NCBI GenBank assembly: GCA_023248415.1
Contig: JAHFEP010000003.1
Span: forward strand, 1,637-32,930
Source: Nitrospirota bacterium
GTDB taxonomy: Bacteria > Nitrospirota > CAKKRA01 > 9FT-COMBO-42-15
DNA: 31,294 nucleotides
Reading direction: 5' to 3'
Shown here: one piece after another, positions 15,834-22,761 of the stretch
Layout: every line of letters starts with the position of its first letter
Numbering within the stretch: position 1 is the stretch's first letter
The notes under the pieces: generated by a model
What the model was told of the DNA's origin: nothing
The model's database searches: none
What the model saw: the letters and a program-made list of their open reading frames with translations, nothing else
Translations under genes and position numbers: made by a program

Positions 15834-16547
15834 ATGCCAAAAATCAGATACAAAAGGATACTTCTCAAGATTAGCGGCGAGGCCCTGATGGGCGATAAGG
15901 GTTATGGCATTGACCCTGTTGTTATAAATACCATTGCCAATGAAATAAAAGAGGTTTATAAGCTTGGCATCCAGATTGCGGTTGTAATAGGCGGCGGAAA
16001 CATATTCCGCGGCCTGGTTGCAAGCGCAAGCGGAATGGAGCGGGCATCAGCAGATTACATGGGTATGCTCGCTACAGTATTAAATGCACTTGCCCTGCAG
16101 GATGCCTTAGAAAAGCGCAGTGTGTTAACAAGGGTGCAGACAGCAATAGAGATGCGTGAGCTTGCAGAGCCTTACATAAGAAGAAGGGCAATAAGGCACC
16201 TTGAAAAAAAGAGGGTTGTAATATTTGCTGCTGGCACAGGCAACCCGTATTTTACAACAGACACTGCTGCATCGCTTCGGGCAATGGAAATCGGCGCAGA
16301 GGTAATCCTAAAAGGCACAAAGGTTAACGGCGTATATGACTCTGACCCGATGAAGAACAAGAATGCCAAAAAATTTGACAAGCTGAATTACTTAGAGGTA
16401 CTTCAAAAGGGACTAAAGGTAATGGATGCAACTGCAATATCTCTTTGCATGGATAACAGCCTTCCAATTATAGTATTTAATCTTAAAAAAAGCGGAAATA
16501 TCAAAAGAATCGTGCTTGGCGAAAAGGTGGGGACTGTTGTAATATGA
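15834..16547 (+). CDS. pyrH: UMP kinase
   Basis: The 237-residue protein phosphorylates UMP to UDP in pyrimidine synthesis. It has the bacterial UMP kinase signatures RILLKISGEALMGDKGYGID, VIGGGNIFRG, SADYMGMLATVLNALALQDALE and AAGTGNPYFTTDTAASLRA, plus VNGVYDSDP. Bacterial PyrH is a hexamer of the amino acid kinase fold. It begins one base after tsf and overlaps frr by four bases, so translation is coupled. Confidence 0.98.
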   Translation: MPKIRYKRILLKISGEALMGDKGYGIDPVVINTIANEIKEVYKLGIQIAVVIGGGNIFRGLVASASGMERASADYMGMLATVLNALALQDALEKRSVLTRVQTAIEMRELAEPYIRRRAIRHLEKKRVVIFAAGTGNPYFTTDTAASLRAMEIGAEVILKGTKVNGVYDSDPMKNKNAKKFDKLNYLEVLQKGLKVMDATAISLCMDNSLPIIVFNLKKSGNIKRIVLGEKVGTVVI

Positions 16548-17101
16548 TTAATGAGTTGAAAAAGAAGACAGCAGAGAAGATGGATTCAGCAATTAATGCC
16601 CTTAAAAGAGAATTTGCTACTATAAGGACAGGCCGGGCATCGTTATCTTTGCTTGACGGCATAAAGGTAGACTACTACGGCACCATGACACCGTTAAATC
16701 AGGTTGCAACGCTTGCTGTCCCGGAGAGCAGGCTTATAACATTGCAGCCATGGGATCCAAAGGTAATTGAAAATATTGAAAAGGCGATTCAATCTTCCGG
16801 CATCGGCCTTACACCTGCAAATGACGGCAAGATTATCAGGCTTCCTGTTCCGCCTCTTACTGAAGAGAGGAGAAAGGAGCTTGTCAAGCTTGCAAAAAAG
16901 ATGGCAGAGGACTCACGCGTTGCCATAAGAAATATCAGACGTGATATAAATGAAGAGGTGAAAAAGATAGAAAAGGAAAAAAAGATATCAGAGGACGAAT
17001 CCCGCAAGTCACTTGAAGACATTCAAAAAACCACAGACCAGTACATCAAAAAAATAGACGAGATTTTGAAAAAGAAGGAAGAGGAGATAATGGAGGTGTA
17101 G
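16544..17101 (+). CDS. frr: Ribosome recycling factor
   Basis: The 185-residue protein has the normal length and motifs of RRF: FATIRTGRASLSLLDGIKVDYYG, TLAVPESRLITLQPWDPK, PANDGKIIRLPVPPLTEERR and the long basic helix KKMAEDSRVAIRNIRRD. With EF-G it splits post-termination ribosomes. It overlaps pyrH by ATGA. The common next genes (uppS, cdsA) are absent: an unrelated accessory patch follows, and the stop codon lies in the loop of a long hairpin. Confidence 0.98.
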   Translation: MINELKKKTAEKMDSAINALKREFATIRTGRASLSLLDGIKVDYYGTMTPLNQVATLAVPESRLITLQPWDPKVIENIEKAIQSSGIGLTPANDGKIIRLPVPPLTEERRKELVKLAKKMAEDSRVAIRNIRRDINEEVKKIEKEKKISEDESRKSLEDIQKTTDQYIKKIDEILKKKEEEIMEV

Positions 17102-17117
17102 ACCTTCATTATCTCCT
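17082..17117 (+). terminator. Long hairpin with the frr stop codon in its loop
   Basis: An 11-bp perfect stem, AGGAGATAATG (17082-17092) with CATTATCTCCT (17107-17117), continues through a G-U pair and four more pairs (17094-17097 with 17102-17105). That makes 16 pairs closing a 4-base loop. The TAG stop (17099-17101) lies in the loop. No T-run follows, so it may be a non-canonical terminator or a 3'-end stabiliser of the rpsB operon. Confidence 0.5.
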
Positions 17118-17406
17118 ACCTATCCCTTTCAAATATATTATATAAGAAACTGTTTCAGTAATATAAAATGGCTGTTAGACTTAAAAGATAGTCCTATGAA
17201 GATATTATTGCGCTCAAACCTCTTAATTCTTGTCATTCTTGCTTTACCAGCTGCAAAGAGAACATGCTTAAGTGGTGAAAACCGATGAATTCTTGAAGCC
17301 TAAATAGTTGCTCAAAAGGGGCGTGAGAGAACACTGCACCCATTGGTTTGTCATTAGAGTAATATAAGAAAAAGTGGTGGGTTGGATATGAACACAAGGG
17401 AAGAGT
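17102..17406. other. 305-base intergenic region after frr
   Basis: Apart from the right arm of the frr hairpin, I see no conserved gene. A 30-codon plus-strand frame (17196-17288) begins MKILLRSNLLILVILALPAA and resembles a signal peptide, but it has no good ribosome-binding site and ends soon after. A 12-codon frame overlaps the start of the next gene. The base composition and stray frames suggest decayed sequence at a synteny break. Confidence 0.4.
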
Positions 17407-17769
17407 ATGAAGCAAAGCACAATTAGTATGATCGTTTTCACGATTTACATAATGATATTAGGCTTAATTTTTATGTTTATTCCAAATTCTGTTATAACGC
17501 TGTTCGGCTTTCAACCAGTAACTGATGTTTGGATAAGAATCATGGGACTAATTCTATTAATACTTGCTTATTACTACTTTATGGCTATTCGGGAAAGAGC
17601 CACTAACTTCTATAAATGGACCGCTTATGGCCGTCTTCCAATCTTTTTCGTATTTCTTTCATTTGTACTATTGGACTTGGGGCCTCCAATATTATTGGTA
17701 TTTGGCGCGTTTGATACATGCTGTGCAATTTGGACAGGCTTATCATTGCACCGCGAGAAAGCAGGCTAA
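17407..17769 (+). CDS. Small four-helix membrane protein, function unknown
   Basis: The 120-residue protein has four predicted membrane segments at about residues 7-27, 41-60, 75-92 and 93-110, with short polar loops such as AIRERATNFYKW. I do not recognise the family; it resembles small DoxX-like or other four-helix proteins only in general layout. An AAGGGAAG stretch just upstream of the ATG is a plausible ribosome-binding site. It precedes the NAD(P)-binding protein gene by 20 bases, so they are likely co-transcribed. Confidence 0.65.
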   Translation: MKQSTISMIVFTIYIMILGLIFMFIPNSVITLFGFQPVTDVWIRIMGLILLILAYYYFMAIRERATNFYKWTAYGRLPIFFVFLSFVLLDLGPPILLVFGAFDTCCAIWTGLSLHREKAG

Positions 17770-17789
17770 CCCTTTTAGGAGATGCTTAA

Positions 17790-18713
17790 TTGGAAACAGA
17801 TGTAGTTACAGGTGCCTTTGGCTTTATCGGAAGATATATAACCCGCCACCTGCTCAACTCGGGCAGGCAGGTGAGAACAATCACTACGCACCCTGACAAG
17901 CCAAATCCTTTTGGAAATGCTGTAAAAGCATTTCCATATAACTTTAATAAACCTGATGAACTGATAGAAAGCCTTCACGGTGCTTCAACGCTTTATAACA
18001 CTTATTATATTCGGTTTGAATATGGAGGCGCCACATTCAAGCAGGCTGTTGAGAACACAATAACCCTCTTTGACTGTGCTAAAAAAGCAGGCATAAAAAA
18101 GATTGTGCACATCAGCGTGACTTATGCCTCGGAAAAATCCAATTTGCCCTATTTTGCTGGAAAGGGCCTTCAGGAAAAGGCATTGATTGGTTCAAAACTG
18201 CCATACTCCATTGTTAGACCTACACTCGTCTTTGGGAGGGAAGATATTCTTGTAAATAATATTGCATGGCTGATACGCAGCTTTCCATTATTTCCAATAT
18301 TCGGGTCAGGACAATATGAGGTTCAGCCCATTTATGTAGAAGACCTTGCAGCCATTGCTGCAGCAAGTGCCAATGATTCAAAATCAGGCACTCTTGATGC
18401 TATCGGCCCTGAAACATTTACATTCAAAGAATTCTTACAGTTAATCTCCTCAAAGCTCAGCCCAAATACCAAGCTTGTGCATACACCACCATTAATGAGT
18501 ATATTTTTGGGCAAAATCATTGGGCTTGCAATTGGAGATATTGTTTTGATAAAAGAAGAGTTGGAAGGCCTTATGGACGGCCTGTTAACCTCTAAACAAG
18601 CACCAAACGGGGCAACGCGCTTTTCAGAATGGCTTGAAGCAAACAAAGACATTGTAGGAAAAGCTTATACATCAGAACTGGGAAGGCACTATAGGTGGAG
18701 AAGCTCCTCGTAG
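17790..18713 (+). CDS. Atypical SDR / NDUFA9-like NAD(P)-binding protein
   Basis: The 307-residue protein has an N-terminal Rossmann motif TGAFGFIGRYI (GxxGxxG type). Strands with KKIVHISVTYAS, a YSIVRPTLVFGRED segment and QPIYVEDLAAI are typical of NmrA/NDUFA9-like atypical short-chain dehydrogenases and sugar epimerase relatives. The usual YxxxK catalytic pair is not obvious, so it may bind a dinucleotide without classical dehydrogenase activity. The start is TTG at 17790: AGGAG at 17777-17781 has ideal spacing, and no in-frame ATG is near. It is not part of the preceding ribosomal operon. Substrate unknown. Confidence 0.8.
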   Translation: METDVVTGAFGFIGRYITRHLLNSGRQVRTITTHPDKPNPFGNAVKAFPYNFNKPDELIESLHGASTLYNTYYIRFEYGGATFKQAVENTITLFDCAKKAGIKKIVHISVTYASEKSNLPYFAGKGLQEKALIGSKLPYSIVRPTLVFGREDILVNNIAWLIRSFPLFPIFGSGQYEVQPIYVEDLAAIAAASANDSKSGTLDAIGPETFTFKEFLQLISSKLSPNTKLVHTPPLMSIFLGKIIGLAIGDIVLIKEELEGLMDGLLTSKQAPNGATRFSEWLEANKDIVGKAYTSELGRHYRWRSSS

Positions 18714-18803
18714 TATATAACTTTGTTATGCACAGAAATAGAATATGAATTACCCAAATTTCAAAGTAATAGAAATATGGTTTGCATTACTCTTCAAATC
18801 AAG

Positions 18804-18836
18804 TTAACATATAACATATTAAGCTTATAGGAGGTA
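18804..18836 (+). promoter_or_regulatory. Candidate control region and ribosome-binding site of the toxin-antitoxin pair
   Basis: TTAACATAT and ATATTAA (18804-18821) form an imperfect inverted repeat where antitoxin-toxin complexes usually bind. TTGCAT (18782-18787) and TAACAT (18805-18810) form a weak promoter with a 17-base spacer. AGGAGG just before 18836 is the ribosome-binding site. Confidence 0.35.
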
Positions 18837-18840
18837 TTAT

Positions 18841-19071
18841 ATGCCATTAAAGGTTAAAGAAATTGAAGAACAAGCCCTTTGTCTTTCTTTGCATGAGCGA
18901 GCTCAATTAGCAGAGCATCTTATAAATAGTTTGGATACGGAAGAAGACCCAGAAGCAGAACGGTTATGGATAGAAGAAGCTGAACGCCGTTATAAAGAAT
19001 ACAAAGAAGGCAAGGTTAGAACAAAACCAGCAGAGGTAGTATTTGAAGATGCCCGTTCAAAATTTAAATGA
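18841..19071 (+). CDS. Antitoxin of the addiction-module (RelB-like) family
   Basis: The 76-residue acidic protein matches the short addiction-module antitoxin family: LSLHERAQLAEHLINSLD, then a helical EEDPEAERLWIEEAERRYKEY and a basic tail with VFEDARSKF. These proteins neutralise a partner toxin and repress their own promoter. The gene overlaps the toxin by four bases (ATGA), as is usual. It sits in the accessory patch between the rpsB operon and the respiratory block. Confidence 0.88.
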   Translation: MPLKVKEIEEQALCLSLHERAQLAEHLINSLDTEEDPEAERLWIEEAERRYKEYKEGKVRTKPAEVVFEDARSKFK

Positions 19072-19361
19072 AGCCCATTGTGTTTCTCCCAGAGGCTGAG
19101 CAGGAAATGCTTGAAGCTGCGAAATATTATGAGTCTCAAGCAGCAGGATTGGGTATGGATTATCTCTTTGAAATAGAGCGGGCAGTTGTGGCCATTGCAG
19201 AGTTCCCAATGACATGGCCAAAAATTGAAGGCGAATTAAGAAGGCGTCTCGTTCGGAAATTTCCCTTCGGCATTTTATATCGTATTGAGCCTAAAGAAAT
19301 TGTTGTTGTCGCTGTGGCACACCTTCGTCGCAAACCAGGTTATTGGAGAGAAAGAATATAG
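19068..19361 (+). CDS. ParE/RelE-superfamily toxin
   Basis: The 97-residue basic protein has the ParE/RelE layout. FLPEAEQEMLEAAKYYESQ is the N-terminal helix pair, followed by ERAVVAIAEFPMTWP and LRRRLVRKFPFGILYRI. The C-terminal strand has VVAVAHLRRKPGYWRERI. The R-K-F-P-F pattern and the H-x-x-R-x-P-x-Y-W end are typical of the ParE branch, whose members poison DNA gyrase, though RelE-type RNase activity cannot be excluded from sequence. Start overlaps the antitoxin stop. A strong terminator follows 28 bases downstream. Confidence 0.88.
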   Translation: MKPIVFLPEAEQEMLEAAKYYESQAAGLGMDYLFEIERAVVAIAEFPMTWPKIEGELRRRLVRKFPFGILYRIEPKEIVVVAVAHLRRKPGYWRERI

Positions 19362-19388
19362 CTTCTTAATTCTAAATCAAGCCAGACA

Positions 19389-19419
19389 CAGGGTGCGTTA
19401 CACGCACCCTGTTTTTTTT
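19389..19419 (+). terminator. Strong rho-independent terminator after the toxin
   Basis: A perfect 10-bp GC-rich stem, CAGGGTGCGT (19389-19398) with ACGCACCCTG (19402-19411), has a 3-base loop and is followed by eight T. It closes the plus-strand toxin operon and abuts the stop codon of the convergent 11-heme cytochrome gene. Confidence 0.92.
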
Positions 19420-20329
19420 ACTGCAAAAATGTCACCGGCTCCTTATATGCGTGGCAGGTCACGCACTCCTTTTTTGCAACAACCTCTGTTACCCTCCAGC
19501 CGTGAGGCTTGTGGCACTGCATGCAGTTCATGCCAATCATCTGAACATGCAGTTTGTGCTTGCCGACATTTACAATCTGACTGTGGCAGGCAAAACAGTC
19601 ATCTGTGCTCGGTTTAACCTTTGCCTTAACATGCGGCTTGTGGCACTGATAGCAGTCAAATTTCATTGCCCCGTCCTTTGGAAAGTTTACCTTTTCAGTT
19701 GCCTTATGACACTCGCGGCATTTTGCCCTTGTAGGTTTAAGATCTCTACTCCCTCCAGATTTTATATCTTCCTTATAAATATGACAGTCAAGACATGCAA
19801 GATCCTCCATCCCAAGACCGTGCACCACCTTTTCTTTATGGCAGTCAAGGCAGAATCTCTCACCAGGCTTAAATTTATGTAATTCTTTTGCATGGCATTT
19901 TGTGCATTGAATCTGCTCAACAAAAACATGTTTTGCGTGGCCGTATGACCTGTTTATTTTTTTGACTTTTGGGTCGCCCTCCCAGTGGCACTCTATGCAG
20001 ATTGTATACGGCACTATAATCTTTCCATGTCTTGGAGGGACTGTGGTAGGCCTCTTAAACACAGCCATTAATAAAAGCCTGTTCTGTTCAATTATGCTTG
20101 CCCTGTGGCACTCGTGGCAGGTCAGATTCTTATGTGCAGACACAGACCAGCTATCATAAGCAGGCTGCATAAGGTGGCACATAACACATGCCTTTGGATT
20201 ATGCTGTGTAAAATCGTACAAGTAAAATGCCCCGACTGATGAGCCGACAAGTATAATTGAGGCAAGGCCAATGATAGCAATCCTTGCGTTAAGAGGAATT
20301 GCCTTCCACCACTCAAATCTTTTTTTCAT
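19418..20329 (-). CDS. 11-heme cytochrome c with NapC/NrfH-like membrane anchor
   Basis: The 303-residue protein has one N-terminal helix (about 16-38) and eleven CxxCH motifs, starting at residues 48, 71, 111, 142, 160, 179, 204, 226, 245, 269 and 289. The first is in CVMCHLMQPAYDSWSVSAH, the pattern of NapC/NirT/NrfH quinol dehydrogenases, where the first heme sits at the membrane. The other hemes form a periplasmic wire. It is the last gene of the Rieske/cytochrome b operon, 74 bases after the pentaheme gene, with GGAGG before the ATG. It may take electrons from the complex or directly from quinol and pass them to periplasmic partners. No nrfA-like reductase is encoded nearby. Confidence 0.9.
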   Translation of the reverse strand: MKKRFEWWKAIPLNARIAIIGLASIILVGSSVGAFYLYDFTQHNPKACVMCHLMQPAYDSWSVSAHKNLTCHECHRASIIEQNRLLLMAVFKRPTTVPPRHGKIIVPYTICIECHWEGDPKVKKINRSYGHAKHVFVEQIQCTKCHAKELHKFKPGERFCLDCHKEKVVHGLGMEDLACLDCHIYKEDIKSGGSRDLKPTRAKCRECHKATEKVNFPKDGAMKFDCYQCHKPHVKAKVKPSTDDCFACHSQIVNVGKHKLHVQMIGMNCMQCHKPHGWRVTEVVAKKECVTCHAYKEPVTFLQ

Positions 20330-20403
20330 CTTGCACCTCCGCTTTTGTAAAGAGGTTCAGATTAGTGCAGGGATATAGCACATGCTGTGTCCCTGCTGTT
20401 TAT

Positions 20404-21231
20404 TTACACCTTAAACCAGTTCTCTGGTTTTAGAAATGTCTTTCTGTATAATATGATTACGGCTGCTGCAAAGAAACAAAAGAGCGAAACACCAATTGCA
20501 ATTCTCTTTCTTTTTGTAATCTCCTTTTCAATTGCCTTTAATGATTTATCAACTGCTGAGAGCTCCTTATCAGTAGTTGCCTTTATGGCATTAATCTTGT
20601 CTACGCTCAAGACATGGGTAACCTGATGAATGGCATTCCTTGAAGCAAAGAGCTTTTCCTCAAGTCTCTTTGTATCTATGCTGCTGCCCTTTACATCTTT
20701 AATTAAGGCGCTGAGTCTTGCTATCTCCTTATCTGTGCTGACTAATGCCTGCTTTATCTTCTGGGGTTTATCATAGGTGTGGCACCTGGTGCAGTTTTTC
20801 TCATTAATAAGTTCAAGTGAAGCTTTTTTAACTTCATGGTTTCCATGGCAGGTAACGCAATTCGGTGCACCTGTTTTGGCAGCAAATATGCCATGGGCGC
20901 TTTTTGAATAATTTTCTTTTATGCCTATATGACACTTTCCGCAGAAGTCGGGTATCTCTAATAACTTGGGCTTACCTAAGAATCCTGACTCCTTTGTCAT
21001 TGCCCTTCCCATATCTGCTGGATCACCACCGTGGCAGCCTTCACAGTTGTTTCCCATCTCTTTATGAATGCTCTTGCCCCACTGCTCTACTGGCTCTGCA
21101 AATTTTCCACCAAGCTGGCTGTGGCACTGGATGCAGACATTCTCCGTCCTTCCCTCTTTCTGCTGTGCAAATGCCTGCTTTGTATTAATGCTGAGTATTA
21201 AGAATAATATTAATACAATTTTCAATCTCAT
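20404..21231 (-). CDS. Pentaheme cytochrome c with C-terminal membrane anchor
   Basis: The 275-residue protein has a cleavable-looking signal peptide (MRLKIVLILFLILSINTKQAFAQ) in two short parts and five CxxCH motifs starting at residues 33, 63, 97, 125 and 147. A helical, likely coiled-coil region (about 165-240) follows, with a final membrane helix (about 242-262) and a short basic tail. The mature form would stand in the periplasm on a C-terminal anchor. Its start overlaps subunit IV by ATGA, so it is translationally coupled to the cytochrome b part. By position it is the best candidate to replace cytochrome c1 or f as electron exit. No specific named family was recognised. Confidence 0.85.
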   Translation of the reverse strand: MRLKIVLILFLILSINTKQAFAQQKEGRTENVCIQCHSQLGGKFAEPVEQWGKSIHKEMGNNCEGCHGGDPADMGRAMTKESGFLGKPKLLEIPDFCGKCHIGIKENYSKSAHGIFAAKTGAPNCVTCHGNHEVKKASLELINEKNCTRCHTYDKPQKIKQALVSTDKEIARLSALIKDVKGSSIDTKRLEEKLFASRNAIHQVTHVLSVDKINAIKATTDKELSAVDKSLKAIEKEITKRKRIAIGVSLFCFFAAAVIILYRKTFLKPENWFKV

Positions 21232-21626
21232 GAATATTTGCCCCAGATTGTAAGCGCTATATACGCCAGTATTGAACCGACAGCAATAATGCTGAACAGG
21301 GGCCTCTTTTTTGGATTCCTCTCTAAATTTGTATCCCAGAAAGGCAGAAGTATTATTGCCAGTATCGCAATCCCCTGAAGCGCCAAGCCGAGCACCTTAC
21401 TTGGCACAATCTTTAAAATCTGGTATGCTGCAAGAAAATACCACTCAGGCTTTATATGCTCTGGCGTAACAAAGGGGTTCGCTGGCTCAAACTCCTCAAA
21501 CGGATAGAGTATTGCAAGGGGAATAAGTATGCCTAAAAATATAAAGGCTGCTGCCATCTCCTTCATTATATGAACAGGAACAAAAGGCACTGCGCCCTCT
21601 TCGTATTTTTCCTTTTTCTTAGCCAT
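21228..21626 (-). CDS. Cytochrome b C-terminal part, b6f subunit IV-like
   Basis: The 132-residue protein has three membrane helices (about 22-42, 77-96, 110-127), as in PetD. PEWY at residues 60-63, in EHIKPEWYFLAAYQIL, is the conserved quinol-oxidation-site motif of cytochrome bc complexes. It pairs with the separate cytochrome b6-like gene located 8 bases upstream, so cytochrome b is split as in b6f complexes. Its stop overlaps the pentaheme cytochrome start. I leave the symbol empty because petD would imply a photosynthetic complex. Confidence 0.92.
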   Translation of the reverse strand: MAKKKEKYEEGAVPFVPVHIMKEMAAAFIFLGILIPLAILYPFEEFEPANPFVTPEHIKPEWYFLAAYQILKIVPSKVLGLALQGIAILAIILLPFWDTNLERNPKKRPLFSIIAVGSILAYIALTIWGKYS

Positions 21627-21634
21627 AAATTACC

Positions 21635-22306
21635 TCACATCGGCCCGCTTATCCCGACCTTTCTTATCATCAGAAAGTGTATGCCCAAAAATGCAATCAA
21701 TGTCAAGGGAAGAACAACTACATGTATTGCATAAAATCTTGTAAGTGTAATGCCTGTTATCTGCGCGCTGCCTCTTATAAGCTGCACAAGCCATTCACCG
21801 ACTATTGGCGTTGCGCCAGGCATCTCTGTGCCAATGGTTGCGCCCCAGTATGAAAGCTGTGTCCACGGCAAAAGATAGCCTGTAAAGCTCATTGCCATTG
21901 TAATCAACAATAAAAATACCCCTGACACCCACTGAAATTCTCTCGGCTTCTTGTACGCGCCGTGATAAAGGACTCTGAGCATATGAAACATCACAAGGAG
22001 GTTCACTACATTTGCGCCAACAGAATGGAGCCTTTGAAAAAGCCATCCAAAGGGCACATTGTTTGCAATATTTTGAACGCTTGCCAATGCGTCTTTAGGC
22101 GTTGGTATATAATACATCATTAGAAAGATGCCTGTTCCTATCTGGAGCAAAAATCCGAGAAACGAAAGCCCGCCAAAGCAGTAAAGCCAGTTTATATGCT
22201 TATGCACCAGCTTGTCTGTAAGGTTCTCCCTTATCCATTGCCTTGCATCGTATCTTTCATCAAGCCAGTCAAGGAGTTTTTTATTTATATCCTTTATCAG
22301 CTCCAT
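21635..22306 (-). CDS. Cytochrome b6-type subunit with heme ci cysteine
   Basis: I place the start at ATG 22304-22306 (223 residues): GGAGG stands five to seven bases upstream. An ATG five codons earlier overlaps the Rieske stop but has no ribosome-binding site. Four membrane helices carry the bis-His heme ligands H94, H108, H195 and H210. The 14- and 15-residue spacings are those of cytochrome b6 (86/100 and 187/202). C43, in WLYCFGG, corresponds exactly to C35 of b6, which holds the extra heme ci by a thioether. The protein ends RKVGISGPM, like b6. It oxidises quinol with the Rieske protein and returns electrons through hemes b to the quinone-reducing side. Confidence 0.94.
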   Translation of the reverse strand: MELIKDINKKLLDWLDERYDARQWIRENLTDKLVHKHINWLYCFGGLSFLGFLLQIGTGIFLMMYYIPTPKDALASVQNIANNVPFGWLFQRLHSVGANVVNLLVMFHMLRVLYHGAYKKPREFQWVSGVFLLLITMAMSFTGYLLPWTQLSYWGATIGTEMPGATPIVGEWLVQLIRGSAQITGITLTRFYAIHVVVLPLTLIAFLGIHFLMIRKVGISGPM

Positions 22307-22320
22307 TTTAAGCCTCCACA

Positions 22321-22758
22321 TTATCCAATAACAATCTTCGCACCGCTCTCTGCCACAGCAATCTGCGGCAGGGGATTCGGCGGAGGACCTGAGAGCACCT
22401 TGCCAGTAGTATCAAACCTCCCTGCGTGGCACGGACACTGGAACTCTCCCTTGTCCTCCAGCCACTTTACAATACAGCCAAGATGCGTGCATACAGCAGA
22501 CAAGGCAGTAAAGCCTGCCTTTGTTTGAATAATAACAGCAGGGCTTCCTTTGTAAGTAAAAAACCTTGCCTTGCCAATCGGCACCTCATCCTTAATAATC
22601 TCTATCTTTTCTACTGCCTGCTGCTGGGATAATGGCGACAGATAGCGTATAATTGGATAAACCACACCGCCAAAGCTTATGCCCATAACAGATAGAAAGA
22701 GTATTTTTAAAAAACTTCTTTTGCTGTTAGAACTAATTTTTTCCGCCTTCTTTGCCAT
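22321..22758 (-). CDS. Rieske [2Fe-2S] protein
   Basis: The 145-residue protein has an N-terminal membrane anchor (about 17-37) preceded by SKRSFLK, a Tat-like signal with KR in place of RR. The Rieske fold carries CTHLGC (C90, H92, disulfide C95) and CPCHAG (C108, disulfide C110, H111). These ligate the [2Fe-2S] cluster that takes the first electron from quinol. RFDTTGKVLSGPPPNPL follows as usual. The gene sits 3 bases after the pentaheme cytochrome gene and overlaps the start region of the b6-like gene. It is the redox head of the bc/b6f-type complex. Confidence 0.95.
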   Translation of the reverse strand: MAKKAEKISSNSKRSFLKILFLSVMGISFGGVVYPIIRYLSPLSQQQAVEKIEIIKDEVPIGKARFFTYKGSPAVIIQTKAGFTALSAVCTHLGCIVKWLEDKGEFQCPCHAGRFDTTGKVLSGPPPNPLPQIAVAESGAKIVIG

Positions 22759-22761
22759 GCC

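Noticed and set aside
17196..17288. 30-codon signal-peptide-like frame after frr
   Set aside because: No ribosome-binding site and an immediate stop after the hydrophobic stretch; described only within the intergenic entry.
19418..20329. Calling the 11-heme cytochrome NrfH or NapC
   Set aside because: Only the first heme region matches; NrfH and NapC have four hemes and sit next to nrfA or napA, which are absent.
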